6,096 nt of DNA from Planctomycetota bacterium. GTDB taxonomy: Bacteria > Planctomycetota > Planctomycetia > Pirellulales > Pirellulaceae. Shown piece after piece: positions 1 through 5,857 of this stretch. The position numbers and the translations under genes are program-made. How positions within the stretch are numbered: position 1 is the first letter of the stretch; each line of letters opens with the position of its first letter. The stretch is from positions 1 to 6,096 of the forward strand of contig JAHWKS010000385.1 in assembly GCA_019347795.1 (NCBI GenBank), read 5' to 3'. The notes below the pieces were generated by a model, which saw only the letters and a list, made by a program, of their open reading frames with translations, was not told the origin of the DNA and made no database searches.

Positions 1-407
1 AGCAAGTGCTTCCGGCCTCTCCAGCGCTTCTCTTGGAGCTGGCGGATACCGTCTACGCCTCGGAAGAGCATGGTTTTGAGCGGCAGATTCTGATCGCCCG
101 CGCCGAGGATCTCCTGGCGACGTCCCGTCTCCCCAGAGAGGAAAAATCGTTCCTTGGGGGACTAGCAAACGAGCTTACCGGACACTACATTCAGGCCGTT
201 AGTCAATACCAGTTAGCAGTAAAATATCGACCTAATTCCGTCTCTTGGAGGCTGCGTCTGGCGACCCTCTACCATCGACGCGGGTTGCTCGACGAGGCCA
301 GGCAGGAGGCCCGCTGGTGCGTGCGTCTTGATCCTGAGCATCCGGCCGCACGCGACCTGCTGACGACGATCCACCGCGAGCAGATGCTCCAAACCGCCGG
401 CCCCTAG
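1..407 (+). CDS. TPR-repeat protein, C-terminal part (5' end outside window)
   Basis: The reading frame is open from the window edge to a TAG at 405-407, so this is most likely the 3' end of a longer gene; a GTG at 6 is the first possible start but has no ribosome binding site in view. Numbered from that GTG, two tetratricopeptide repeats are visible at about residues 46-78 and 79-112. The second is textbook (W81, L85, Y89, G93, E97-A98, then L108-D109-P110). The first has G59, A64, Y68, A71 and P76. Such repeats form helical scaffolds for protein-protein contacts; TPR proteins are common beside polysaccharide and exosortase genes, but nothing here fixes a partner. The chain ends soon after the last repeat. 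There is no membrane segment in the visible part. The TPR assignment is firm; the specific role is unknown. Confidence 0.75.
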   Translation, partial: QVLPASPALLLELADTVYASEEHGFERQILIARAEDLLATSRLPREEKSFLGGLANELTGHYIQAVSQYQLAVKYRPNSVSWRLRLATLYHRRGLLDEARQEARWCVRLDPEHPAARDLLTTIHREQMLQTAGP

Positions 408-414
408 ATCCAGC

Positions 415-438
415 GCGGCGAACACAAGCCAACGCCGC
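415..438 (+). terminator. Weak terminator-like hairpin after the TPR gene
   Basis: A perfect 6-bp GC stem (GCGGCG at 415-420 with CGCCGC at 433-438) encloses a 12-nt loop and begins 8 nt after the TPR stop codon. A competing stem (GGCGAA at 417-422 with TTCGCC at 439-444) overlaps it. No T-tract follows, so it is not a classic intrinsic terminator. It could stabilise the 3' end or be chance in GC-rich DNA. Confidence 0.25.
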
Positions 439-555
439 TTCGCCTTCCGCAATGGCGCCTACCATAAAGATTAAGCCCCTATTCGAACGCGAACGACTGT
501 TCACGAGGACGCGCGGACGCCGAGAGCTGATGTGCCATCTCGGACGCCCATGACC

Positions 556-588
556 GTGAACGATTTGGTGAGAACGAGAAACGTTCAC
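556..588. repeat. Inverted repeat, 7-bp arms with 19-bp spacer
   Basis: The arms GTGAACG (556-562) and CGTTCAC (582-588) are perfect reverse complements separated by 19 bp. The arms do not extend further in either direction. It could be a protein-binding dyad or an RNA stem in the leader of the NusG-like gene. A 7-bp match at this spacing can also arise by chance. Confidence 0.35.
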
Positions 589-810
589 CCGCGCCGACAG
601 CCCAAGCGAACGGTAAGAAGAACAATATTCCTGTCACGCTGACGCGCGATGCAACCATAGTTAGGAACGTACGGAGCGCCCCATCGCGGCGACAAAACCA
701 GACCGCGAGGAATGGCTGGTTAAACCTTCAGGACGGCGAGCAACGATGTTCGCGGAAAAGCGCATGGAAGCCATTTACAAGGCCGACGCGGCAACTACTG
801 TTGAGTTGGC

Positions 811-840
811 TGGCGCCACCCAAAGGAACGAAGTGCGCGC
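811..840 (+). repeat. Direct repeat copy 1 in the antiterminator leader
   Basis: This is a 30-bp unit matched at 28 of 30 positions by 886-915. The left half carries the perfect palindrome TGGCGCCA (811-818) and the right half reads CAAAGGAACGAAGTGCGCGC (821-840). The two differences from copy 2 are C versus T at unit position 6 and A versus G at unit position 21. It lies about 125 bp upstream of the NusG-like start codon. Confidence 0.85.
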
Positions 841-885
841 TGAGGTCATGGCTGTTCCGTGGTTGGGCGGCGAAAGATTGAGGGG

Positions 886-915
886 TGGCGTCACCCAAAG
901 GAACGGAGTGCGCGC
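886..915 (+). repeat. Direct repeat copy 2 in the antiterminator leader
   Basis: This is the second copy of the 30-bp unit, exactly 75 bp downstream of copy 1. Its left part lies in a small dyad, GGGTG (883-887) pairing with CACCC (892-896) around a 4-nt loop. It ends 48 bp before the start codon of the NusG-like gene, so it is very likely within the transcribed leader. The pattern (hairpin-capable half followed by a conserved tail) suits either a dispersed palindromic element or a regulatory site; the sequence alone does not decide. Confidence 0.85.
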
Positions 916-950
916 CGGCCGCTGCTGGGTGTTTTGGAGCTTCGGCTGGG

Positions 951-957
951 AAGGGAG
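951..957 (+). promoter_or_regulatory. Ribosome binding site deciding the NusG-like start
   Basis: The purine-rich run AAGGGAG lies 6 nt before the ATG at 964. It is the best Shine-Dalgarno in the window and supports ATG 964 over the in-frame GTG at 859, whose extra 35 codons run through the direct repeat and resemble no NusG N-terminus. Confidence 0.7.
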
Positions 958-963
958 CAAGCG

Positions 964-1527
964 ATGCCTATCCTCAAACAGGAAGTGACGTTCTATCCGG
1001 CGGACCTATTTGAACTGGCCCGTGAGGAAGAAAATGAGGAATGCCACTGGTGGGCGCTGTACACGATGTCGCGCCGAGAAAAACAGTTGATGCGGGAGCT
1101 GAAAGGGCTCGAGGTTCCCTTTTACGCTCCGATCATCAAGAAACGCCAGCGTTCTCCCGGCGGACGGATTCGGGAATCGCACCTACCGCTCTTTCCCAAC
1201 TACGTGTTTGTTTTTGGCGACGAGCTGAAGCGCTACCAAGCAGTCACCACAGGCTGCGTATCGAAGTATTTGCCGGCGCCTCGCGATGGAAAGTTGACGC
1301 GGGACTTGGCGCAGATTCAGCGGCTGATTGATCTCGGCCGTCCGATGACTCGCGAGGCGCGTCTGACCGAGGGAGATCCCGTCCGGGTCAAGAACGGTCC
1401 GTTTTGCGATTTCGAGGGCGTCGTCATTCGCCGGGAACGCAAGGTGCGCCTAGTGGTGTGGCTGCGGCTATTGAACCAAGGGGTCTCCGCGGAGTTCGAT
1501 GAGGCGGCGCTGGAGCCTATGATGTGA
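964..1527 (+). CDS. NusG/RfaH/UpxY-like transcription antitermination factor
   Basis: The 187-residue product has the two-domain layout of specialised NusG paralogues. An NGN domain spans about residues 28-130, starting with the typical W30-A-L-Y-T, then R38-E-K, the F53-Y-A-P-I-I strand and L76-F-P-N-Y-V-F-V. A KOW domain spans about 136-165, with G137-D-P-V-R-V and P146-F-x-x-F-x-G152. Housekeeping NusG is usually sited beside secE and rplK, which are absent; here the gene lies upstream of polysaccharide genes, as for UpxY and RfaH proteins. The inferred role is binding elongating RNA polymerase to suppress pausing and termination across the polysaccharide operon. The start follows a strong ribosome binding site. 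The leader contains a duplicated 30-bp element that might be a recruitment or autoregulatory site. The family call is confident; the target operon is inferred from position. Confidence 0.9.
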   Translation: MPILKQEVTFYPADLFELAREEENEECHWWALYTMSRREKQLMRELKGLEVPFYAPIIKKRQRSPGGRIRESHLPLFPNYVFVFGDELKRYQAVTTGCVSKYLPAPRDGKLTRDLAQIQRLIDLGRPMTREARLTEGDPVRVKNGPFCDFEGVVIRRERKVRLVVWLRLLNQGVSAEFDEAALEPMM

Positions 1528-1638
1528 CCGAATGGGGCGGACGGGCGTGCAAGTGAGTAGGCGGCGCGGGCGAATCGATTGGGGGCGACGGGATGCTGGG
1601 GAATCGACGCACTTTGCCTTCCACGCTCCGGCTCTTTC

Positions 1639-2067
1639 ATGAAATCCCTGTACATCCGCCCGCTTTCGTGGACCGCGGCGGCATTGGCGGTTTACTGGAG
1701 CTTGTTGTTCATCGCCACGCACAACTCAACTTTGGCCTATGTTGACGCGCCGCCGTACGCCCACGAGACGTTCCATTTCACGGGCTACGCCGTTCTGACG
1801 CTCCTGGCGGCTGTGACCGTGTTCGGCGGCGGCCGCTGGTCGCCCCGAAGCGCCGCGGCGCTTTTGGCGGTTGTGATTGTCTTTGGTGCGCTGGACGAGG
1901 TCATGCAGATGCCGATTCCCGCACGAACCGCACAGATGCGGGACTGGGCCTGCGACGCCGCGGGGGCGTTGGCGGGACTTGCCGTTTTTCGCACCACACA
2001 ACGGGCTTTGGAGATCCGCCGGGCGATTCGCGTTGCGGCCGAGAAGCCAGAGCTGGAGCGAGGGTGA
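1639..2067 (+). CDS. VanZ-family small integral membrane protein
   Basis: The 142-residue product has four predicted membrane helices at about residues 10-27, 45-64, 70-86 and 102-118. It shows the VanZ-family signature: H42-E-T-F-H46-F-T-G-Y at the start of helix 2, then D86-E-V-M-Q90, P94-A-R96, and D102-W-x-x-D106-A-x-G109. VanZ itself gives low-level teicoplanin resistance, but most relatives are uncharacterised and many sit in polysaccharide or exosortase loci, so a cell-envelope role is the most that can be inferred. The ATG at 1639 puts the chain start just before the first helix but has no clear Shine-Dalgarno; an in-frame TTG at 1579 would add 20 residues and is a less attractive alternative. 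The gene is 111 bp downstream of the NusG-like gene on the same strand. The C-terminal 25 residues are charged and presumably cytoplasmic. Confidence 0.8.
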   Translation: MKSLYIRPLSWTAAALAVYWSLLFIATHNSTLAYVDAPPYAHETFHFTGYAVLTLLAAVTVFGGGRWSPRSAAALLAVVIVFGALDEVMQMPIPARTAQMRDWACDAAGALAGLAVFRTTQRALEIRRAIRVAAEKPELERG

Positions 2068-2203
2068 AGGCGTGCACATTCCGATCTCGGCGCTGGACCT
2101 TCGAGCGGGACGTTGAACTCGACATGTTCGCCCTGCCCGGATCAAATTTCGCGGGCGACGTGAGCGCCAAGCCGACTTTGTTCACACGCCATTGTGCTGA
2201 ATC

Positions 2204-2980
2204 GTGCTCAGGACGCTGGTAGATGTTCACTGCCATTTGTGCGCTGGTCTGGACGACGGACCAGCGACCTTCGAGGATGCGGTGGAGATGTGCCGCATTG
2301 CTGCGGAAGACGGGACTCGCTGGATCGCGGCGACGGCTCATCAAAATCCCCGCTGGCCCGATGCGACTCTCGAAGCTATTCAAGCCTCGGTAGCGCGGCT
2401 AACTGCTCACCTTCGCGAGTCCGGCTCGCCCTTGTGCTTACGACCCGTCGCCGAGGTTATGCTGACGCCCGAAGTGCTGGAGAACTGGGACGCCGGACGA
2501 CTTTTGAGCTACTCCGACCAGGGCGAGTATCTGCTGGTGGAGTTTCCGCCCGGTGCGTTTTTCGACTTACGTCCGCTTGCTCGGCAGTTCCGCAGCCGGG
2601 GCGTGCGCCTGGTTCTGGCCCATCCGGAGCGCCAACCAGAGTTGTTGCACCATTTCCCCAGAATTCAGCAGTTGATCCAGTTAGGCTGCCTGGTTCAGGT
2701 TTCGGCCTCGAGCTTCTGCGCGGGCCGGCCCGAAGCTTTGGCCGCCCTGAAGAATTGGGTGCGAGCCGGGGTCGTTCACTTAGTGGGCTCCGACGGCCAC
2801 TCGCCCCAGCGCCGGCCGCCATGCATCGCGGAGGCGTACCGCCGAATTGCCGCCTGGGTCGGCCCGGCGGCGGCGGACCGAATTTGCTGCTCCAACGGCT
2901 TGGCGGTGCTGGAGGGCCTGCCCCTGCGGACCCCCGTTCTGCAGCCGCCTCGCCGACGCCGGTTTTTATGGTTTGGTTAA
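2204..2980 (+). CDS. CpsB/CapC/YwqE-type PHP-domain tyrosine-protein phosphatase
   Basis: The 258-residue product matches the metal-dependent PHP phosphatases that remove phosphate from bacterial tyrosine kinases controlling capsule and exopolysaccharide assembly. The conserved blocks appear in order: V-D-V-H9-C-H11 with G-L-D-D18-G, A-T-A-H46, A-E84-V, L-V-E113-F-P, L-A-H140-P-E-R, V-Q-V-S-A-S-S-F-x-x-G, and G-S-D197-G-H199-S. These cover the metal-ligand positions known in pneumococcal CpsB, so the enzyme looks active. The start is well fixed: an in-frame TGA at 2198-2200 lies two codons before GTG 2204, and the next ATG would remove the H-x-H motif. The length is usual for the family. The final residues are strongly basic (R250-R-R-R), perhaps aiding membrane or partner contact. 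No tyrosine kinase is in view; its substrate gene is presumably elsewhere in the locus. It lies 136 bp after the VanZ gene. Confidence 0.9.
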   Translation: MLRTLVDVHCHLCAGLDDGPATFEDAVEMCRIAAEDGTRWIAATAHQNPRWPDATLEAIQASVARLTAHLRESGSPLCLRPVAEVMLTPEVLENWDAGRLLSYSDQGEYLLVEFPPGAFFDLRPLARQFRSRGVRLVLAHPERQPELLHHFPRIQQLIQLGCLVQVSASSFCAGRPEALAALKNWVRAGVVHLVGSDGHSPQRRPPCIAEAYRRIAAWVGPAAADRICCSNGLAVLEGLPLRTPVLQPPRRRRFLWFG

Positions 2981-3034
2981 TTTGACAGCGCTAAGTCGCC
3001 TGACTGAGTTAAATTGGGAAACGCATTTGGCGAA

Positions 3035-3059
3035 CTGGGAGGCTTGGGCAGCTTTCCAG
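3035..3059 (+). terminator. Hairpin in the convergent interval after the phosphatase gene
   Basis: The 10-nt arms CTGGGAGGCT (3035-3044) and AGCTTTCCAG (3050-3059) pair fully in plus-strand RNA, with two G-U wobbles, around a 5-nt loop. On the minus strand the same two positions become A-C mismatches, so the structure favours plus-strand transcripts. It sits 54 bp beyond the phosphatase stop. There is no T-tract right after it, so it may be a 3'-end stabilising or Rho-assisted structure rather than a classic intrinsic terminator. Confidence 0.35.
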
Positions 3060-3127
3060 ATCGCCCATCCTTACAAAATCAGCAACGTGGCGCTGTAGTA
3101 TTAACCGCCCCGGTGGACGTTCGCCCC

Positions 3128-4402
3128 TTACCAGCGCGCTTCAACGCCCGCGGTAGCGCCGTGGAAATAGAGGTCGCCCTTAACATCCATTTCGCTTCCC
3201 GACGCGGGCCCCAAAACAAAATCCGTTTGGTCGGGCGCCAGGGCCAGCCCCCACAAATACCAGAACTCGTAGCCGACGCGCGCCGCCACGCGTGGAAGAA
3301 TATTCACCTGGTAGAACGTTCCGGCCTCGACGAGAAACGATACGCCGATGTCGTCCGCGGTATTGTCGATCAGCGCGCCGGTGGGCGTGGAGGCGACGAA
3401 GAGCCGCGTGTCGGCCGGATTCACCAGGCCGCCCAGCTTCAGTTTGGTGCCGACAAGCCCGCCCCATCTCACGGGATATCGCAGGTCGCCCCCTGCCTGA
3501 ACGCCGAAAAGATGGTTTTCGGTATCAATGTCCAAAACGGCAGTGGCGCCGTTGGGCGCAAGGGCGCCGAAGCGGAACTGCTCTTCGAGGTCGACGTACC
3601 GAAAACCCAGCAGGACCGTCATCAGGTCCCATCCGTTCTCGACGAGATTGGCCTCGAAACTTTGAAGCCGCGAATCGTAGAAGAGCTGCTGCTGCACCGC
3701 GCCCCCGAAGAGGGCCGCAGCGCCCAGCCCGTCCGGCGCATCGGTAAAGGGGGTCGGCAGCGCTCCTGCGCCGGTAGGATCAACGCGGGTCAGGCCCTGC
3801 TCGTAGTTCAATACTCCCAGGTAGGAAGCCTCCCAGCCGCGCACGCAATCGAAGTAGCGTCCCACCGTGATTCGCCCGCCGAGTTCGTAATCGAATTCGT
3901 CGCGAGGCGTGCCCGGCGCGATTTGGAGCGGGTCGGTCTTGCGCTGGAAATAAGCCGCCTCGGCTCGGGCGAACCAGAAAGGATCGCATCCGGGGAAGCA
4001 GGGGACGCCAAAGCCGGGATCGATCAGGTCGCCAGTCCAAGCGGTCGCCGAGGCGAGATCCTCGTAGACGACCCCGGGCGCGGAGACGCTCCCCTCGGGA
4101 AGGGCGAATCCTTCCGGGGGTGGCGGCTGCGCGAGCGGATCATCCGCGAACCCCACCGGATTTTGCACGAAGGAGACGGGGGCCGAGCGAGGCGCGCCGC
4201 AGCAAGGGCCGGTCGGGCGCAGGCTACTGCCCCAAGGTTCGCGAGGCGCGGGCGAGGTGAGGGCCGCCTGCCCAACGCTCGCCGGCGCTTTTGCTGGGAG
4301 GTTCGCGACGGACTGAGCGGAGATTGGGACGGCGGATGCAAAGAGGAGCAGCAGGGCGGCTGCTCCGCCCGCAAGACCGCTGCGAGCAGTATCAATTGGC
4401 AT
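3128..4402 (-). CDS. BBP7-like outer-membrane beta-barrel protein (planctomycete type)
   Basis: The 424-residue product begins with a signal peptide: short polar N-terminus, hydrophobic core at about 9-25, and likely cleavage near I28-S-A-Q30. A proline- and alanine-rich, low-complexity linker follows (about 31-130), then a beta-rich region (about 143-424) starting F143-W-F-A-R-A-E-A-A-Y-F. Alternating strands end in a terminal tryptophan (E-A-R-W), the aromatic ending expected of outer-membrane barrels. The pattern (W/F-x-R-x-E near the barrel start, G-L-x-G-x-K-L-K-L-G-G-L-x-N, D-x-x-F-x-G-A-x-x-G at the end) fits the putative barrel porin family BBP7 described from planctomycetes. Family function is not established; pore or envelope structure is inferred. 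The ATG at 4402 has AGAGG upstream at a 7-nt spacing. The frame stays open upstream to about 5083, but that part is antisense to the SDR gene and follows no signal-peptide logic. It is transcribed against both neighbours, so it is probably its own unit. C135 and C139 sit just before the barrel and might form a disulfide. Confidence 0.8.
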   Translation of the reverse strand: MPIDTARSGLAGGAAALLLLFASAVPISAQSVANLPAKAPASVGQAALTSPAPREPWGSSLRPTGPCCGAPRSAPVSFVQNPVGFADDPLAQPPPPEGFALPEGSVSAPGVVYEDLASATAWTGDLIDPGFGVPCFPGCDPFWFARAEAAYFQRKTDPLQIAPGTPRDEFDYELGGRITVGRYFDCVRGWEASYLGVLNYEQGLTRVDPTGAGALPTPFTDAPDGLGAAALFGGAVQQQLFYDSRLQSFEANLVENGWDLMTVLLGFRYVDLEEQFRFGALAPNGATAVLDIDTENHLFGVQAGGDLRYPVRWGGLVGTKLKLGGLVNPADTRLFVASTPTGALIDNTADDIGVSFLVEAGTFYQVNILPRVAARVGYEFWYLWGLALAPDQTDFVLGPASGSEMDVKGDLYFHGATAGVEARW

Positions 4403-4409
4403 GTTCCGG

Positions 4410-4414
4410 CCTCT
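4410..4414 (-). promoter_or_regulatory. Ribosome binding site of the BBP7-like gene
   Basis: On the minus strand the sequence reads AGAGG seven nucleotides before the ATG at 4402. Together with the signal peptide that starts there, it sets the start codon and argues against the long upstream open frame. Confidence 0.55.
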
Positions 4415-4450
4415 GCTTGGGCCGCAGCGCGGCGCCTGCACGTGATTGAG

Positions 4451-4462
4451 TTCCCATGGGAA
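4451..4462. promoter_or_regulatory. Perfect 12-bp palindrome, possible operator for the BBP7-like gene
   Basis: TTCCCATGGGAA is an exact inverted repeat located about 49 bp upstream of the BBP7-like start codon. A palindrome of this size between divergent genes is a reasonable candidate site for a dimeric regulator. A hexamer palindrome CACGTG lies 6 bp away at 4439-4444. No regulator is identified. Confidence 0.35.
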
Positions 4463-4765
4463 AACGTCGGGGCGCATTCCGGGGCGATCGGCTCGCCTTG
4501 CAGTACCTATCGGGGCGGCACAACCAATAATGAAGAAATAACTGTTGGGGACGGCACAATTCGAGCATTTCCCCCGAACCGCGTATCCCTCCCAGCCGGC
4601 GTAGGCGATGGAGAGAGGTCTGGCGGCATGACATCGGAGCATCGCAGCTTGGTCGTTCCGGTTTCCTCCCCAGCCGTAGGTTGCTCGTCTGCGGGCAGCG
4701 CGTCCAAAACCGGCGCATAACAACCCCGCGTTTATCTCCTCGGTATCAGAAAGGCGTCTTGGCGT

Positions 4766-5788
4766 ATGCGAGTTCTCATTACTGGCGGCGCAGGCTTTAT
4801 CGGCTCGCACTTGGCCGACACGTACCTGGAGCGCGGCGACGAGGTGCTCGTCCTGGACGACCTGTCGACAGGACGCATCGACAATATTCGCCACCTGAAA
4901 AACCACCCTCGGTTCGACTATACGATCGATTCGGTGCACAACCGGCCGGTGGTGGCTGAGTTGGTCGACCAATGCGATGTGGTGTTTCATCTGGCCGCCG
5001 CCGTGGGCGTCAAGCTGATCGTGGAAAGCCCGGTGAGCACGATCGAAACCAATGTGCACGGCACGGAGGTGGTCCTCGCCCAAGCCGCCAAGAAGGGAAA
5101 GAAGGTCTTGATCGCGTCAACCTCGGAGGTTTACGGGCTGAGCAACCAGTTGCCGTTCCGGGAAGACGGTAATCTCGTAATGGGCGCCAGCACCAAGGGG
5201 CGCTGGAGCTACGCCTGCTCCAAGGCGATTGACGAGTTCCTAGCTCTCGCCTACTACCGCGAACGCGGTCTGCCGACGATCATCGTGCGGCTGTTCAACA
5301 CGGTCGGCCCACGGCAGACGGGCCGCTACGGGATGGTGATCCCCACGTTCGTCAAGCAGGCTTTGGAGCGGCGGCCCATCACGGTCTATGGCGACGGCTC
5401 GCAGTCCCGGTGCTTTGGCTACGTGGGTGACGTGGTGGGGGCGCTGGTGGAGTTGATGGACCATCCCGGCGCCGTGGGGGAGGTGTTCAATATCGGGTCC
5501 AACGAAGAAGTGAGCATCGGCGAACTGGCCGAAATGATCAAAATCATGACTCGCTCGTCGTCGGAAATCGTCCAGGTGCCCTATGATCAGGCCTATGAAG
5601 CGGGCTTCGAGGACATGCCCCGGCGGATTCCCGACATCACGAAAGTCAACGGCCTTATCGGCTTTCGTCCCACGGTGCCGCTGGATGTGATCCTCGCGCG
5701 GGTGATTGAATTTTACCGCCAGCGCTCCCACGAGCGAGGGTCCATCAAAAGCCCATCGCACGAGGAACCCGCCAGCGCGCGGGCCTGA
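4766..5788 (+). CDS. Extended-SDR nucleotide-sugar dehydratase/decarboxylase/epimerase
   Basis: The 340-residue product is a Rossmann-fold sugar-nucleotide enzyme. The NAD-binding glycine motif is G7-G-A-G-F-I-G13, followed by D31-D-L-S-T-G. The active site has T119-S-E121-V-Y-G and Y149-x-x-x-K153. Later come N178-T-V-G-P-R, Y208-G-D-G-S-Q-S-R and a typical C-terminal substrate domain ending R301-P-x-V-P-L. The T-x-E arrangement at 119-121 resembles GDP-mannose and dTDP-glucose 4,6-dehydratases and the UXS/ArnA decarboxylases more than simple 4-epimerases, so dehydratase or decarboxylase chemistry is the better inference; the substrate cannot be told from sequence. It acts in the cytoplasm, supplying an activated sugar for glycan assembly. 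The ATG at 4766 is followed at once by the glycine motif; a loose AGAAAGG lies 11 nt upstream. The last 20 residues look unconserved. A transferase frame follows on the same strand. Confidence 0.88.
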   Translation: MRVLITGGAGFIGSHLADTYLERGDEVLVLDDLSTGRIDNIRHLKNHPRFDYTIDSVHNRPVVAELVDQCDVVFHLAAAVGVKLIVESPVSTIETNVHGTEVVLAQAAKKGKKVLIASTSEVYGLSNQLPFREDGNLVMGASTKGRWSYACSKAIDEFLALAYYRERGLPTIIVRLFNTVGPRQTGRYGMVIPTFVKQALERRPITVYGDGSQSRCFGYVGDVVGALVELMDHPGAVGEVFNIGSNEEVSIGELAEMIKIMTRSSSEIVQVPYDQAYEAGFEDMPRRIPDITKVNGLIGFRPTVPLDVILARVIEFYRQRSHERGSIKSPSHEEPASARA

Positions 5789-5857
5789 TTCCCATCGCCG
5801 CCTGCTTCGGCGGTCCCGGCCAATCGCCTCTCCACGCGCAGCTTCCTGACAGAGAAT

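Larger units (their letters stand above)
408..810. other. Gene-free stretch upstream of the antiterminator gene
   Basis: I find no convincing gene here: the open frames on both strands are short, lack ribosome binding sites and show no recognisable motif. The stretch is less GC-rich than the flanking genes in places. It holds several GAACG pentamers (around 485, 491, 558, 572, 608 and 664), a short dyad GAAC-gact-GTTC at 491-502 and a longer-spaced inverted repeat at 556-588. It probably includes the promoter and the 5' leader of the downstream NusG-like gene, but no confident -35/-10 pair can be picked. Confidence 0.5.
4403..4765. other. Divergent intergenic region between the BBP7-like and SDR genes
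   Basis: This 363-bp region separates two divergently transcribed genes and should hold both promoters. No credible gene is present: the short frames are overlapping and motif-free. Visible elements are a perfect 12-bp palindrome (4451-4462), the only AT-rich patch in the region (about 4521-4550, containing AATAATGAAGAAATAA), and two related segments ending in GTAGG/CGTAGG at 4605 and 4680. I could not choose -35/-10 boxes with confidence for either direction. Confidence 0.5.

Noticed and set aside
811..915. CRISPR array
   Set aside because: There are only two imperfect copies with a single 45-bp spacer and no cas genes nearby.
859..963. N-terminal extension of the NusG-like protein from GTG 859
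   Set aside because: The 35 extra residues run through the direct repeat and match no NusG feature; the strong ribosome binding site at 951-957 supports ATG 964.
2194..2985. Plus-strand frame overlapping the phosphatase gene
   Set aside because: It is a shifted frame of the phosphatase gene with low-complexity Arg/Ser/Gly composition; the PHP motifs lie in the other frame.
3014..4720. Long plus-strand open frame of 568 codons
   Set aside because: It is antisense to the BBP7-like gene, rich in Arg, Gly and Ala with no family motif, no signal peptide and no ribosome binding site. Long shadow frames are expected in GC-rich DNA.
4403..5083. Upstream extension of the BBP7-like frame to a 651-residue protein
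   Set aside because: The extension covers the intergenic region and the antisense of the SDR gene, and would bury a good signal peptide. The ATG at 4402 has its own ribosome binding site.
5798..5813. Hairpin CCGCC/GGCGG after the SDR gene as a terminator
   Set aside because: It has only 5 bp and no T-tract, and it lies just before a same-strand gene likely to be co-transcribed.
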